Source: Robinsoniella peoriensis
GTDB taxonomy: Bacteria; Bacillota; Clostridia; Lachnospirales; Lachnospiraceae
Length of the DNA: 64,000 nt
Assembly (NCBI RefSeq): GCF_042680125.1
Contig: NZ_JBHTNY010000014.1
Direction: 5' to 3' (one strand)
The translations under genes were made by a program, and so were the position numbers. The notes below the pieces were generated by a model, which was given only the letters and a program-made list of their open reading frames with translations, made no database searches and was not told where the DNA came from. Of the stretch, positions 25,159 through 33,936 are shown one piece after another. Positions within the stretch are counted from its first letter, which is position 1. Every line of letters begins with the position of its first letter.

Positions 25159-26853
25159 ATGAAGAAAAAAATTCTTGTAGTGCTTTCCCTGGTAGGAATA
25201 TTAGCTACGTCTATACCTGCCCCTGATGTTCAGGCGGCCTGGAAAGTGACGGATCAGGGACGACAGTACACAACGAATTCTACACTTGGCTATGCAACTG
25301 GCTTTAAGAAGATAAAAGGAAATTGGTACTATTTTGATAAACAGGGTATCATGAAAACCGGATGGGTTTACACAGACCGCCAATGGTACTATTTAAGAGC
25401 CAATGGTAAAATGGCCAAAAATACGTGGATTGGTAATTTTTATGTAACGGCTGACGGGTCTATGGCACGTAATACCAGAGTAAACGGCGTAGAATTTGAC
25501 GCCTATGGAAATAAAGTACTATCCTCCAGCGGAGATTCCGGTACAAGTTCCTATTCAAAAAAGAAGAAAAATGGCTGGTATCAGTCCAAGAGCGAAAAGA
25601 CCTGGTATTATTATAACGATCAGGGTGTGAAAGCCAAAGGCTGGCTCACTCTTCCAAACGGGAAATATTACCTGGATCCTGATACAGGAGCGATGGAAAC
25701 CGGATTTACAAAGATCGGCCGGTCTTCATACTATTTCAATAAATCAACCGGTAAAATGCAAACGGGATGGTATAAAGTAGGTCGCAAGCGCTACTACTCC
25801 TCTAAATCCGGTATTGTAAAAAAGAATCGCTGGTTAAGTAAAAAAACAATGTACGCCGGTAAAAAGGGCGCTATGGTGACCGGATGGGCAACCATTAAAG
25901 GGGAACGGTATTATTTCAGCCCTTCAACTGCCAAGAAGGTTACCGGATGGCAAAATTTAGACCGCAACTGGTACTTTTTTGATGAAAACGGTGTTATGGT
26001 GAAAAGTAAATGGATAACCTATGAACCAACTGGAAAAAGATGTTACCTTCAGAGCGATGGCAGCATGGCTTCTGACCAGTGGATAGGTAAATACCATGTG
26101 TCAGCAAGCGGATATCGGGATGGACAAACACGCAGCAAAGGTCTTTTTTATGAAAACGGGAAAACTTATTATAACAATAAAAAATATAAAAAAGTAGCTG
26201 GCTGGGTAACGGTTGACAGCAAACGGTATTATTTTGGCAATGACTATGCCGCAGTAAAAGGATGGCAGACAATTGATAATAAGAGATTCTATTTTGACTT
26301 AAACGGTGTCATGCAGACAGGCTTAATAGATATTGGAACCCATACATATTATTTCAATACAGACGGTTCCATGGTTTCATCAACTACAATTACGATTAAC
26401 GGCATTGCATATTCATTCGATGCTGACGGCGCATATATTGATCCGGATATTCCTGCAGATGCTACAAAAGGTGAACAGATCGCCGCTTATGCCAAGAAAT
26501 TCCAAGGCAACCCATACGCATGGGGCGGCATCAGTCTGACAAATGGCGCGGATTGTTCCGGTTTCACTATGAGTGTCATGAAACACTTTGGCATTTCCAT
26601 TCCACGAGTTGCAGAAGACCAAGCAAATGGTTATTCAGAATGGGGCGGTATTTACAACAAAGCAAAATCTGTAAAGCCAACTGTCAGTCATCTTTTACCA
26701 GGAGATCTAGTATTCTACCGTAGTCCAGTAGGGCATGTTGGAATCTACATCGGTAATGAGAAAATAATTCATGCAAGCAACTCAACAGACGGTATAATAA
26801 TATCTAAATTTGACTTTGATAAGCCGGTTTCGGCAATGCGCTACTGGGCATAG
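25159..26853 (+). CDS. Secreted NlpC/P60 peptidase with cell-wall-binding repeats
   Basis: A 564-residue protein. Start chosen at ATG 25159 behind AAAGGAG; an ATG eight codons earlier lacks a ribosome site. A signal peptide covers about 1-26. Then come about a dozen choline-binding-like repeats (GWxxxxxxxYYF, with tail tgam) over residues 30-430, which anchor to wall polymers. The C-terminal NlpC/P60 domain (about 440-564) has Cys in NGADCSGFT and His in GHVGIYIG, cutting peptide stems. It resembles the hydrolase at 27784 in the active-site region (SLTNGADCSGFT, FGISIPRVA). Likely cell separation or remodelling. Confidence 0.92.
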   Translation: MKKKILVVLSLVGILATSIPAPDVQAAWKVTDQGRQYTTNSTLGYATGFKKIKGNWYYFDKQGIMKTGWVYTDRQWYYLRANGKMAKNTWIGNFYVTADGSMARNTRVNGVEFDAYGNKVLSSSGDSGTSSYSKKKKNGWYQSKSEKTWYYYNDQGVKAKGWLTLPNGKYYLDPDTGAMETGFTKIGRSSYYFNKSTGKMQTGWYKVGRKRYYSSKSGIVKKNRWLSKKTMYAGKKGAMVTGWATIKGERYYFSPSTAKKVTGWQNLDRNWYFFDENGVMVKSKWITYEPTGKRCYLQSDGSMASDQWIGKYHVSASGYRDGQTRSKGLFYENGKTYYNNKKYKKVAGWVTVDSKRYYFGNDYAAVKGWQTIDNKRFYFDLNGVMQTGLIDIGTHTYYFNTDGSMVSSTTITINGIAYSFDADGAYIDPDIPADATKGEQIAAYAKKFQGNPYAWGGISLTNGADCSGFTMSVMKHFGISIPRVAEDQANGYSEWGGIYNKAKSVKPTVSHLLPGDLVFYRSPVGHVGIYIGNEKIIHASNSTDGIIISKFDFDKPVSAMRYWA

Positions 26854-26887
26854 CCAACGACAGATCATTAAATACGAAATATTCCGG

Positions 26888-26920
26888 AACCAACTGTTAA
26901 TAACAGTTGGTTCTTCTTTT
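26888..26920 (+). terminator. Terminator of the NlpC/P60 gene
   Basis: AACCAACTGTT-AAT-AACAGTTGGTT followed by CTTCTTTT. Confidence 0.88.
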
Positions 26921-26967
26921 ATTTCATCCAAAGAAACGCTATTCCATTTCTCTACACTTTAATCGCC

Positions 26968-27180
26968 TCATATGCCCTCATTTTGAGTATTGGTGATGAC
27001 TTTTATGCCTTGCTCATAAATTGCCTTAGAACAGGCAATCAGAGCGTTATAAATCATAATATGCCAGCGGTATTTACCTGCATTCTGCATTTCATCCAGC
27101 TTAACTATTTTACTTCTTAAATCGTCTATTTCCTGAATCCCCCCACCTTCTAAGCAACCTATTCTTATACATCTCAACAC
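26968..27180 (-). CDS. Hypothetical protein, 70 aa (doubtful)
   Basis: GTG-initiated frame with GAGG about 11 bp upstream. The middle, IQEIDDLRSKIVKLDEMQNA, has a heptad-like charged pattern, then KYRWHIMIYNALIACSKA. I recognise no family. It could be a small gene or a fragment of a lost one; the frame is flanked by gene-poor DNA. Confidence 0.3.
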   Translation of the reverse strand: MLRCIRIGCLEGGGIQEIDDLRSKIVKLDEMQNAGKYRWHIMIYNALIACSKAIYEQGIKVITNTQNEGI

Positions 27181-27345
27181 ATCTTGTTTCCTCTCTTAAA
27201 CTCCGTCCCATATACTCCTTTACCCGGATACCCGCCCTCCATAATAATTAATACACAATTATCCATATTATCTGAAAATGGCAATCATCTTCATTTTTTC
27301 AAAACCATATTAAGACGATAAAAAAGTCAATACCCAATCAGCTCT

Positions 27346-27524
27346 TTTTCCACATAAAAATACGAATTATCACATTTTACAAAACATTTGTTCCTAAAAA
27401 ATACTATGTAAACCTGTGAAAATTCGATCTTTTATGTGGATAATGTGCATAACTTAGTGTATAACTCCATTTTGCCACTATTTCCGACATTTTCGATGTG
27501 GATAACTCGACACAGTTATACACA
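27346..27524. other. Cluster of DnaA boxes in a convergent intergenic region
   Basis: Two perfect TGTGGATAA boxes (27435-27443 and 27497-27505, complement of TTATCCACA). Near matches are TTTTCCACA (27346-27354), TGTGCATAA (27444-27452, directly abutting a perfect box), AGTGTATAA (27456-27464) and TTATACACA (27516-27524). A very AT-rich stretch follows (about 27540-27660). The whole gap 27181-27748 has no gene. Both flanking genes end here, so this is not a promoter region. Confidence 0.7.
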
Positions 27525-27748
27525 CGGATTTTACACTTCTCACCAAGTTTCGACAAAATTTGTGCATCTTGTATAACCTTTGAATTGTGAGGAATTTTTT
27601 GAATTGTATTAAATTTTTTCCCTTGCCATATTGTAGCAAATATTAAATCCTTCCACTCTCCCCTCGTCTGCTTTCAGGAATATGCTCAAGGCAAACCGGT
27701 TTTATCTTATGAAACAAATCCATGAATAAACAGCCCCATATCAAAAAA

Positions 27749-27780
27749 ACCTCCACTCTTTCGAGTGAAGGTCCTAATTC
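27749..27780 (-). terminator. Terminator of the SH3-NlpC/P60 gene
   Basis: On the minus strand ACCTTCACTC-GAAA-GAGTGGAGGT followed by TTTTTTT (27742-27748). Confidence 0.85.
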
Positions 27781-27783
27781 AAA

Positions 27784-29343
27784 TTAATCTAAGTAACTTC
27801 TTGCACTGCATGGCTGTCTGTAACCCATATCAGATACGATAATTCCTGTTGTAGAACTGCTGGCATGAACTACCTGATTGTTACCAATGTACATAGATAC
27901 ATGTCCAATTCCACCATCGCCATTGTAGAATAACAGGTCGCCTGGCTGAATACTTCCAAGATCTACTGCTCTGCCGCTGCCTGCCTGAGAAGCTGCAACT
28001 CGAGGAATACTAATACCGAAGTTCGCCAGAACAGACTGTGTAAATCCTGAACAGTCAGCTCCGTTTGTTAAGCTTGTACCTCCCCATACATATGGATTTC
28101 CAACGAATTGTAATGCGAAACTTACAACGCTTTGTCTAAGCCCAGATGCGTTTGAAGACTGTCCTGCATCCGGTGTCTCTGTAGATCCGCCTGTTGTATC
28201 ACCAAACTGCTGTTCCTGATTATCTGCTGTATTTCCACCAGACTGACTTCCGTCTGTCTGAGGCTGCTGCTGTTGCTGCTGTGCTGCTGCATCCGCTGCT
28301 GCCTGTGCATCTGCTGCCGCTTTTGCCTGTGCATCCGCCTGTGCCTGTGCATCTGCTGCTGCCTGTGCTGCCGCCTCTGCCTGTGCCTGTGCGTTTGCTG
28401 CTGCCTGCTCTGCTGCCGCCTGATCAGCTGCTTCCTGAGCTTTCGCTGCTGCATCCGCTGCTTCCTGCTCTGCTGCTGCCTGCTGTGCTGCTAATGCATC
28501 TGCTGCGGACTGTGCGTCTGCTGCTTCCTGCGCTGCCTGATTTGCTGCTGCCTGTTCCTGAGAATCTAAGTACTCTAACCAGGCTTTATCTTTTTCTGCC
28601 TGTTCAGCTGCTGCCTGTGCTGCTGCTGCTTCATCAGCTTTTCTTGCTTCTTCTACTGCCGCCAGATAAGCCGCTTCTTCTGCTGCTATTCTCGCTTCTT
28701 CTTCTTCCTTTGATTCTGCTTCAACAAATTTTGTATCGCACTCTACATAGTCTTTTGCTACATATCCTACAACATCAGAATCTACCGAAACTTTTACCCA
28801 GTCACCCAGATCTTCTTCTACCTGAAGTTTTTCTGCATCACCAACAAGTGTAACAACATCAGAATCTGTATTTGGATCCTGGCGTACCATCAATGTTGTT
28901 GTGTTAACAGTAGCAACTTCTTCCCCTACCTCTTTGGCAAGTTCTTCTGCTTTTGCTCCTGTTGCAAAAAAATCTTTGCTTACATATCCTGTTACAGAGC
29001 CTGATTTAATTAAATACCAGTCACCTTCCTGACCGAGAATTTCAGCTGCTGAATTATTATAAAGTTTACCAAGTACTTTTCCATCTTCCGTACTCGCTGC
29101 ATCTCTGATGTTAACATATGCATCATCATTTACCTGCGCAATAGCAAGTCCATCATATTTACTTGGCTCGGCTGGGGTAGTATTCTCAGTTGACTGGCCT
29201 GCATCTTTATTTTCTTCAACTTTAGCCTGTAATCCTGCTAAAGGTACATCTGCACCAGCAGCCATTGTTAATATCCCAGTACTTCCAAAAGTTATAGATG
29301 CTGCCATTAGACAGGCTGCAATCTTCATCATCCTTTTCTTCAT
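27784..29343 (-). CDS. Secreted NlpC/P60 peptidase with two SH3 domains and an Ala/Gln-rich spacer
   Basis: A 519-residue wall hydrolase. The signal peptide covers about 1-29. Two SH3b domains follow (about 68-130 and 143-205; AYVNIRDAAS and TLMVRQDPN starts). A long low-complexity spacer of Ala, Gln, Glu and Asp spans about 215-375 and may stretch through the wall. The C-terminal NlpC/P60 domain has Cys in NGADCSGFT and His in GHVSMYIG. The spacer's repetitive codons make long open frames on the opposite strand, which are not genes. Promoter TTGACA-17-TATGAT at 29421-29449. Confidence 0.92.
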   Translation of the reverse strand: MKKRMMKIAACLMAASITFGSTGILTMAAGADVPLAGLQAKVEENKDAGQSTENTTPAEPSKYDGLAIAQVNDDAYVNIRDAASTEDGKVLGKLYNNSAAEILGQEGDWYLIKSGSVTGYVSKDFFATGAKAEELAKEVGEEVATVNTTTLMVRQDPNTDSDVVTLVGDAEKLQVEEDLGDWVKVSVDSDVVGYVAKDYVECDTKFVEAESKEEEEARIAAEEAAYLAAVEEARKADEAAAAQAAAEQAEKDKAWLEYLDSQEQAAANQAAQEAADAQSAADALAAQQAAAEQEAADAAAKAQEAADQAAAEQAAANAQAQAEAAAQAAADAQAQADAQAKAAADAQAAADAAAQQQQQQPQTDGSQSGGNTADNQEQQFGDTTGGSTETPDAGQSSNASGLRQSVVSFALQFVGNPYVWGGTSLTNGADCSGFTQSVLANFGISIPRVAASQAGSGRAVDLGSIQPGDLLFYNGDGGIGHVSMYIGNNQVVHASSSTTGIIVSDMGYRQPCSARSYLD

Positions 29344-29420
29344 TACTTATCCTCGACCTCCAATATATCTTATCTTTCAATTATTATTTATTACGAAATT
29401 ATTAAAATTATTACATTGCT

Positions 29421-29449
29421 ATCATAACAAATATTACATGATTTGTCAA
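29421..29449 (-). promoter_or_regulatory. Promoter of the SH3-NlpC/P60 gene
   Basis: Minus strand -35 TTGACA (29444-29449), 17 bp, -10 TATGAT (29421-29426). Confidence 0.75.
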
Positions 29450-29506
29450 TGCCGATAATATATTTTTTAAATCTGTAATAATATAATGGAAGGCCAGATG
29501 CTCTGT

Positions 29507-30427
29507 TTATGCGTATATAAGGTAGTTTTGTACGGAAGTTACGGCATTTGCACCATCCGCGGCTGCTGTAATAATTTGACGTAACATTTTTGTACGAATA
29601 TCTCCTGCTGCAAAAATTCCTTTCTTATTTGTAACACAATCTTCATTAGCTACAATATATCCATGCTCATCTGTTTCCACAATATTCTGAAACACCTCAG
29701 AATTAGGCAGAATTCCTACTGCTATAAACACACCATCCACAGCAACTTTCTCTTCTTTTTCATTTTTAATATTAGTTACTGTTACAGACTCTACATTTTC
29801 TTCTCCGTTAATGCTGTTAACAACAGAGTCCCAAATGACTTCTACATTACCACATGCAAACAACTTCTCCTGCAAAATCTTTGCTGCACGCAGCTCATCC
29901 CTTCTATGAATAAGGAATACTTTCTCACATACTCTTGCCAGAAAAATTGCATCCTCTACGGCAACATCACCGCCGCCTACAACGGCAACTGTTTTGTTTT
30001 TAAAAAAAGCACCATCACAGGTAGCACAATAGGATACCCCCATGCCAGCCAGTTCTTCTTCTCCCGGAACTCCTAATTTACGGTGTCTCGCCCCAGCAGC
30101 TAAAATGACCGTTTTTCCAATGAATTCACCCTGATCTGTAACAACTTTCCGATCCGTTTCTTCTATTATAATGTCACTTACTTCTGCAGTAACAAATTCT
30201 GCTCCCAAAGCGTCTGCGTGCTCTCTGAACTTCGTGGCCATATCAAAGCCATTGATCCCTGGCAGGCCCGGATAATTATCAACTTCATAAGTATTGATTA
30301 CCTGACCACCGCTTACATAATTTTTTTCAATAATAAGACATTCTAATTTTGCTCTTTCTGCATAAATTGCCGCAGCCAGCCCTGCCGGTCCGGAGCCGAT
30401 TATAATTGTATCAAATTTTTTTTCCAT
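29507..30427 (-). CDS. trxB: Thioredoxin-disulfide reductase
   Basis: A 306-residue flavoenzyme passing electrons from NADPH to thioredoxin. FAD site GSGPAG (11-16), redox pair C134-A-T-C137, NADPH site VVGGGDVAVEDA and the second FAD motif GIFAAGDIR are all present. Full length. Promoter GTGACA-18-TATAAT at 30477-30506. No thioredoxin gene is adjacent. It is divergent from perR and so heads the oxidative-stress island. Confidence 0.95.
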   Translation of the reverse strand: MEKKFDTIIIGSGPAGLAAAIYAERAKLECLIIEKNYVSGGQVINTYEVDNYPGLPGINGFDMATKFREHADALGAEFVTAEVSDIIIEETDRKVVTDQGEFIGKTVILAAGARHRKLGVPGEEELAGMGVSYCATCDGAFFKNKTVAVVGGGDVAVEDAIFLARVCEKVFLIHRRDELRAAKILQEKLFACGNVEVIWDSVVNSINGEENVESVTVTNIKNEKEEKVAVDGVFIAVGILPNSEVFQNIVETDEHGYIVANEDCVTNKKGIFAAGDIRTKMLRQIITAAADGANAVTSVQNYLIYA

Positions 30428-30476
30428 TGTTTGCTACTCCTTATTTTGTATTTACAGTATTTACCTTAATATTAGT

Positions 30477-30506
30477 ATTATACCGCAGTTCTATAAAATA
30501 TGTCAC
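30477..30506 (-). promoter_or_regulatory. Promoter of trxB
   Basis: Minus strand -35 GTGACA (30501-30506), 18 bp, -10 TATAAT (30477-30482). It does not carry the ATCAGTAA operator seen at perR and the rubrerythrins. Confidence 0.6.
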
Positions 30507-30657
30507 CCTTTACTTATTTTCACTTAAACGGTCTCTTTTTATCCGATACAAAAATCAAATAATACCGGTTCACTCTCCTTCTGATTTATTTATACTCAAA
30601 TCAGTAAAAAACAAGGCAAATCAGGCATAATTTGAGATAAACTGATCAATAAAACAT

Positions 30658-30710
30658 TTGACAAATGTTAAATAATCATATACAATAAAATCAGTAACCG
30701 TTATCATTAT
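30658..30710 (+). promoter_or_regulatory. perR promoter with ATCAGTAA-type operator
   Basis: -35 TTGACA (30658-30663), 17 bp, -10 TACAAT (30681-30686), then ATCAGTAACCGTTATCATTA starting at 30690, which overlaps the expected transcript start. It is the most divergent of four related operators. Confidence 0.75.
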
Positions 30711-30726
30711 TATAAGGAGGTGAATC

Positions 30727-31116
30727 ATGGCTACTCTAAAATACAGTAAACAACGGGAATCTATTATAGAGTTCTTAGCAACCAGAAAAGACCACCCCAC
30801 TGCCGACACTGTATATATGAACATCAGGGAGCAATTTCCAAAGATCAGTCTGGGAACAGTTTATCGTAACCTTGCCCTGTTATCCGATTTGGGAGAAATC
30901 ACAAAAATTGTAACAGGAGACGGCGCAGACCGCTTTGACTATAATACAAACCCACACAATCATTTTGTCTGCACGAAATGCCACAGTGTGCTCGATTTAG
31001 AAATGGATAATATTGATGAAATCGTCAATGTCGCACAAAAGGATTTTTCCGGTAAAATAGACGGCTATATTACACATTTTATGGGAGTTTGTCCGGATTG
31101 CATCAAAAAATCATAA
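30727..31116 (+). CDS. perR: Fur-family peroxide regulator PerR
   Basis: A 129-residue metalloregulator. The winged helix includes SLGTVYRNLALL (41-52). Structural zinc Cys pairs are CTKC (82-85) and CPDC (122-125). Regulatory-site residues expected for PerR are His23 (DHPTAD), Asp71 (RFDY), His77 and His79 (PHNHF) and Asp97 (NIDEI); Asp rather than Glu at the last position is the PerR-type choice. Start behind AAGGAGGTG. Location before three rubrerythrin genes with matching promoter operators supports a peroxide-sensing role and autoregulation. Confidence 0.9.
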   Translation: MATLKYSKQRESIIEFLATRKDHPTADTVYMNIREQFPKISLGTVYRNLALLSDLGEITKIVTGDGADRFDYNTNPHNHFVCTKCHSVLDLEMDNIDEIVNVAQKDFSGKIDGYITHFMGVCPDCIKKS

Positions 31117-31131
31117 TTTCACAAAAAAAGC

Positions 31132-31182
31132 TTGACTTCATGTAAGAGTTATGATAAATTAATATCAGTAATCGTTACTGAT
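31132..31182 (+). promoter_or_regulatory. Promoter and operator of rubrerythrin 1
   Basis: -35 TTGACT (31132-31137), 17 bp, -10 TAAATT (31155-31160), then the perfect palindrome ATCAGTAATCGTTACTGAT (31164-31182). Confidence 0.82.
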
Positions 31183-31279
31183 TTCTAAAATTCAAAATAC
31201 AAACTTATTATTCATCGATCCGGTATTCTACTGCCGGGTCGGTACAAAAAATATTTATATAAGAAAAGGAGATTGAAAA

Positions 31280-31822
31280 ATGGCTAAATTTGTATGTAAT
31301 GTATGTGGTTATGTTCATGAAGGAGATTCTGCACCGGAAGTCTGTCCAATCTGTAAAGCACCTGCTAGTAAGTTTACAAAACAGGAAGAAGGCATGAGCT
31401 GGGCTGCTGAACATGTTGTTGGTATCGCACAGGGCGTTTCTGAAGACATCTTAGCAGACTTAAGAGCAAACTTTGAAGGAGAATGTTCTGAAGTTGGTAT
31501 GTACCTGGCTATGTCCAGAGTTGCTCACAGAGAGGGCTATCCTGAAATCGGTTTATACTGGGAAAAAGCTGCTTATGAAGAAGCAGAGCATGCTGCAAAA
31601 TTCGCTGAATTACTTGGTGAAGTTGTAACTGACAGCACAAAGAAAAACCTGGAAATGAGAGTTGCTGCTGAAAACGGCGCTACTGCAGGTAAATTTGATC
31701 TTGCAAAACGTGCAAAAGCTGCTGATCTGGATGCAATTCATGACACTGTTCATGAAATGGCAAAAGACGAAGCTCGTCACGGTAAAGCTTTCAAAGGTTT
31801 ATTAGAAAGATATTTCGGTTAA
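31280..31822 (+). CDS. Reverse rubrerythrin, copy 1
   Basis: A 180-residue peroxidase of anaerobes. The rubredoxin domain is N-terminal (Cys6, 9, 22, 25), the reverse of classic rubrerythrin. The diiron four-helix domain follows with Glu68, E101-A-E-H104, Glu131 and E164-A-R-H167 as ligands. It reduces hydrogen peroxide (and in clostridia oxygen) using NADH-derived electrons through rubredoxin. Differs from copy 2 at four residues and from copy 3 at five. Own promoter, operator and terminator. Confidence 0.95.
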   Translation: MAKFVCNVCGYVHEGDSAPEVCPICKAPASKFTKQEEGMSWAAEHVVGIAQGVSEDILADLRANFEGECSEVGMYLAMSRVAHREGYPEIGLYWEKAAYEEAEHAAKFAELLGEVVTDSTKKNLEMRVAAENGATAGKFDLAKRAKAADLDAIHDTVHEMAKDEARHGKAFKGLLERYFG

Positions 31823-31855
31823 TCACGATAACATTTCACTATACTCTAAATATAA

Positions 31856-31895
31856 AAGTATGTATTCTTGTTACTAAGGATACATACTTTTTTTA
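31856..31895 (+). terminator. Terminator of rubrerythrin 1
   Basis: AAGTATGTAT ... ATACATACTT followed by TTTTTTATTTTT. Confidence 0.85.
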
Positions 31896-31984
31896 TTTTT
31901 CGAGCTTTTTTGACACACAATATTTGAAGTCAGCTCATGTTTCATAAAATTTACATTATTATCATTAATTTTTTATAATAACAG

Positions 31985-32013
31985 ATGACAATTCCCGCAA
32001 AATAATGCATAAT
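31985..32013 (+). promoter_or_regulatory. Putative promoter of the acidic-protein gene
   Basis: -35 ATGACA (31985-31990), 17 bp, -10 CATAAT (32008-32013). No ATCAGTAA operator. Confidence 0.45.
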
Positions 32014-32060
32014 ATTGGTAAGCGCTAAAACATATCTATTTTAAAAGGAGAAAACAACCT

Positions 32061-32417
32061 ATGAAAGTACTGTACAAAAATATGGATCAATTATTAAGTG
32101 TCATGGATGTTAACAAAGCAGAATATCTTATGGATGAAGAAATTTTAGAGTTTTGTGGACCGGAAGAAGATTTTGGAATAAAAATATCCCTTCCATTGGC
32201 TGAAAAAATCATTTCTGCCCTTTATCAGGACGATAAAGCAGATGTGACTCAATTTACATATTGCGAAATTGATTCATTTTACGAGGATGATGACGAGGAC
32301 GAAGATGATGATGATTTTGATGAGGACGACGACGAAGATTTTATAGATGAAATTCTGGATTCTATGGAGCAGAATAAAATTCCGGGGTCCCGCAGAATTA
32401 CTTTTCCAAGAAAATAA
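32061..32417 (+). CDS. Acidic protein of unknown function between rubrerythrin genes
   Basis: A 118-residue cytoplasmic protein. Residues 1-72 look folded (YKNMDQLLSVMDV, LPLAEKIISALY). Residues 73-98 are an almost unbroken run of Asp and Glu with a Phe or Tyr here and there, followed by EILDSMEQNKIPGSRRITF. Start behind AAAAGGAG. The acidic run could bind metal or mimic nucleic acid, but nothing shows this. I recognise no family. It has its own promoter and lies between two peroxidase genes. Confidence 0.75.
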   Translation: MKVLYKNMDQLLSVMDVNKAEYLMDEEILEFCGPEEDFGIKISLPLAEKIISALYQDDKADVTQFTYCEIDSFYEDDDEDEDDDDFDEDDDEDFIDEILDSMEQNKIPGSRRITFPRK

Positions 32418-32490
32418 TTCTATCGAAATACCATAACCACTATTAAGATAATCACAGTCACAATAATTTGAAATTTTTTCCAAATACCTA

Positions 32491-32541
32491 TTGACAAATG
32501 ACCTGTTAAGGAGTATATTAATATCAGTAACAATTACTAAT
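32491..32541 (+). promoter_or_regulatory. Promoter and operator of rubrerythrin 2
   Basis: -35 TTGACA (32491-32496), 17 bp, -10 TATATT (32514-32519), then ATCAGTAACAATTACTAAT (32523-32541). Confidence 0.82.
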
Positions 32542-32593
32542 ATTAAATAAGGGTTATAAGAAAACCCCATAAAATAAAAAGGAGATTGATAAA

Positions 32594-33136
32594 ATGGCTA
32601 AATTTGTATGTAATGTATGTGGTTATGTTCATGAAGGAGATTCTGCACCGGAGGTATGTCCAATCTGTAAAGCACCTGCAAGCAAATTCACAAAACAGGA
32701 AGAAGGCATGAGCTGGGCTGCTGAACATGTTGTTGGTATTGCAAAAGGTGTTTCTGAAGACATCTTGGCAGACTTAAGAGCAAACTTTGAAGGAGAATGT
32801 TCAGAAGTTGGTATGTACCTGGCTATGTCCAGAGTTGCTCACAGAGAAGGTTATCCTGAAATCGGTTTATACTGGGAAAAAGCTGCTCATGAAGAAGCAG
32901 AGCACGCTGCAAAATTTGCAGAATTACTTGGTGAAGTCTTAACCGACAGTACAAAGAAAAACCTTGAAATGAGAGTTGCTGCTGAAAACGGCGCTACAGC
33001 AGGTAAATTTGATCTTGCAAAACGTGCAAAAGCAGCTGATCTGGATGCTATCCATGACACTGTACATGAAATGGCCAGAGATGAAGCTCGCCACGGTAAA
33101 GCATTTAAAGGTTTATTAGAGAGATACTTCGGCTAA
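32594..33136 (+). CDS. Reverse rubrerythrin, copy 2
   Basis: 180 residues, with all rubredoxin Cys and diiron ligands kept. Compared with copy 1 it has Lys51 for Gln, His99 for Tyr, Leu for Val in GEVLTDS, and Arg for Lys in MARDEAR. Its own promoter and operator are of the shared type. The near-identity at DNA level as well as protein level points to a recent duplication or ongoing gene conversion. Confidence 0.95.
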   Translation: MAKFVCNVCGYVHEGDSAPEVCPICKAPASKFTKQEEGMSWAAEHVVGIAKGVSEDILADLRANFEGECSEVGMYLAMSRVAHREGYPEIGLYWEKAAHEEAEHAAKFAELLGEVLTDSTKKNLEMRVAAENGATAGKFDLAKRAKAADLDAIHDTVHEMARDEARHGKAFKGLLERYFG

Positions 33137-33197
33137 TATTCCCTTGTGTTAAGATTAATAGCATCAACTGGCAGGCATGCCCTATTGGTGAAGTAAT

Positions 33198-33242
33198 AAA
33201 AGCCATTGAAACTTTCTTTGAAGGAGGTTTCAATGGCTTTTT
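33198..33242. terminator. Bidirectional terminator between rubrerythrin 2 and the phosphatase
   Basis: AAAAGCCATTGAAAC ... GTTTCAATGGCTTTT, 15-bp perfect stem, T-run on one side and A-run on the other, serving two converging genes. Confidence 0.87.
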
Positions 33243-33258
33243 GCTGCTCTTCCAAGTG

Positions 33259-33936
33259 TTAGGTAGTACTGCCTGTATAACTAGTACTATTGATATCCTC
33301 TACACAAAAATTTCCGTCTTGATATATTATTTTTGTTATACTAGCGTTTTCTACTTTGGCTACTTCAGAAATACGATGTCTTGCGTAAAGATATACTATC
33401 GTTTTTATTATAAACGCATGTGTAACAATTAACACTTGCCCACCACCAGTAGCAGATACTTTTTCTGCTATATCTTTAAAAATAGAACTAATTCTGTTTT
33501 CAATTGTTCCAAATGGTTCTGCAAAACCTATAGTGTCAGTTTTTACGATAATTTCAGAAATCTGCGGTAAGTAGTCAGTAAGGTGCTCAAACCCAATATC
33601 AGGCGGCAGCCCATTCAGGATCGTATCCATAAACCAGTTATTAGATTCTCCCTCCAAACTTCCAAATCCCCACTCCCTTAGACGTTTGTCATGATTAACC
33701 TGTGGCTGAATATGTTCATTCTGGTTAAGGATTAGCGTGGCTGTTTCACATGCACGTCCGCTATCGCTCGTATAGACAGACTCAAATTTAATTTTTTTCA
33801 TAGCATTCCCAAGAAGGTTTGCGGTTTGAATGCCTTGCTGGGTTAGTGGAGTATCTGACCAGCCCTGCACTTTATCAAGAAGGTTAAACAAAGTTTGCCC
33901 ATGTCTGGTCACATAAAATATTACTTTTCCGTTCAA
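33259..33936 (-). CDS. Histidine phosphatase family protein
   Basis: A 225-residue phosphoglycerate-mutase-like phosphatase. The catalytic His is in TRHGQTLFN (residues 11-19); SDSGRACETA and the second His in VLIVTHAFIIK complete the site. TTG start at 33936, with AAAGG about 13 bp upstream. Substrate unknown. It is on the opposite strand, inserted between rubrerythrin copies 2 and 3; its base composition is not obviously foreign. Confidence 0.87.
   Translation of the reverse strand: MNGKVIFYVTRHGQTLFNLLDKVQGWSDTPLTQQGIQTANLLGNAMKKIKFESVYTSDSGRACETATLILNQNEHIQPQVNHDKRLREWGFGSLEGESNNWFMDTILNGLPPDIGFEHLTDYLPQISEIIVKTDTIGFAEPFGTIENRISSIFKDIAEKVSATGGGQVLIVTHAFIIKTIVYLYARHRISEVAKVENASITKIIYQDGNFCVEDINSTSYTGSTT

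Noticed and set aside
28194..28853. 219-residue Leu/Pro-rich open frame on the plus strand
   Set aside because: It is the complement of the Ala/Gln-rich spacer of the NlpC/P60 gene; GC-repeat codons remove stops on the other strand. No ribosome site or family resemblance.
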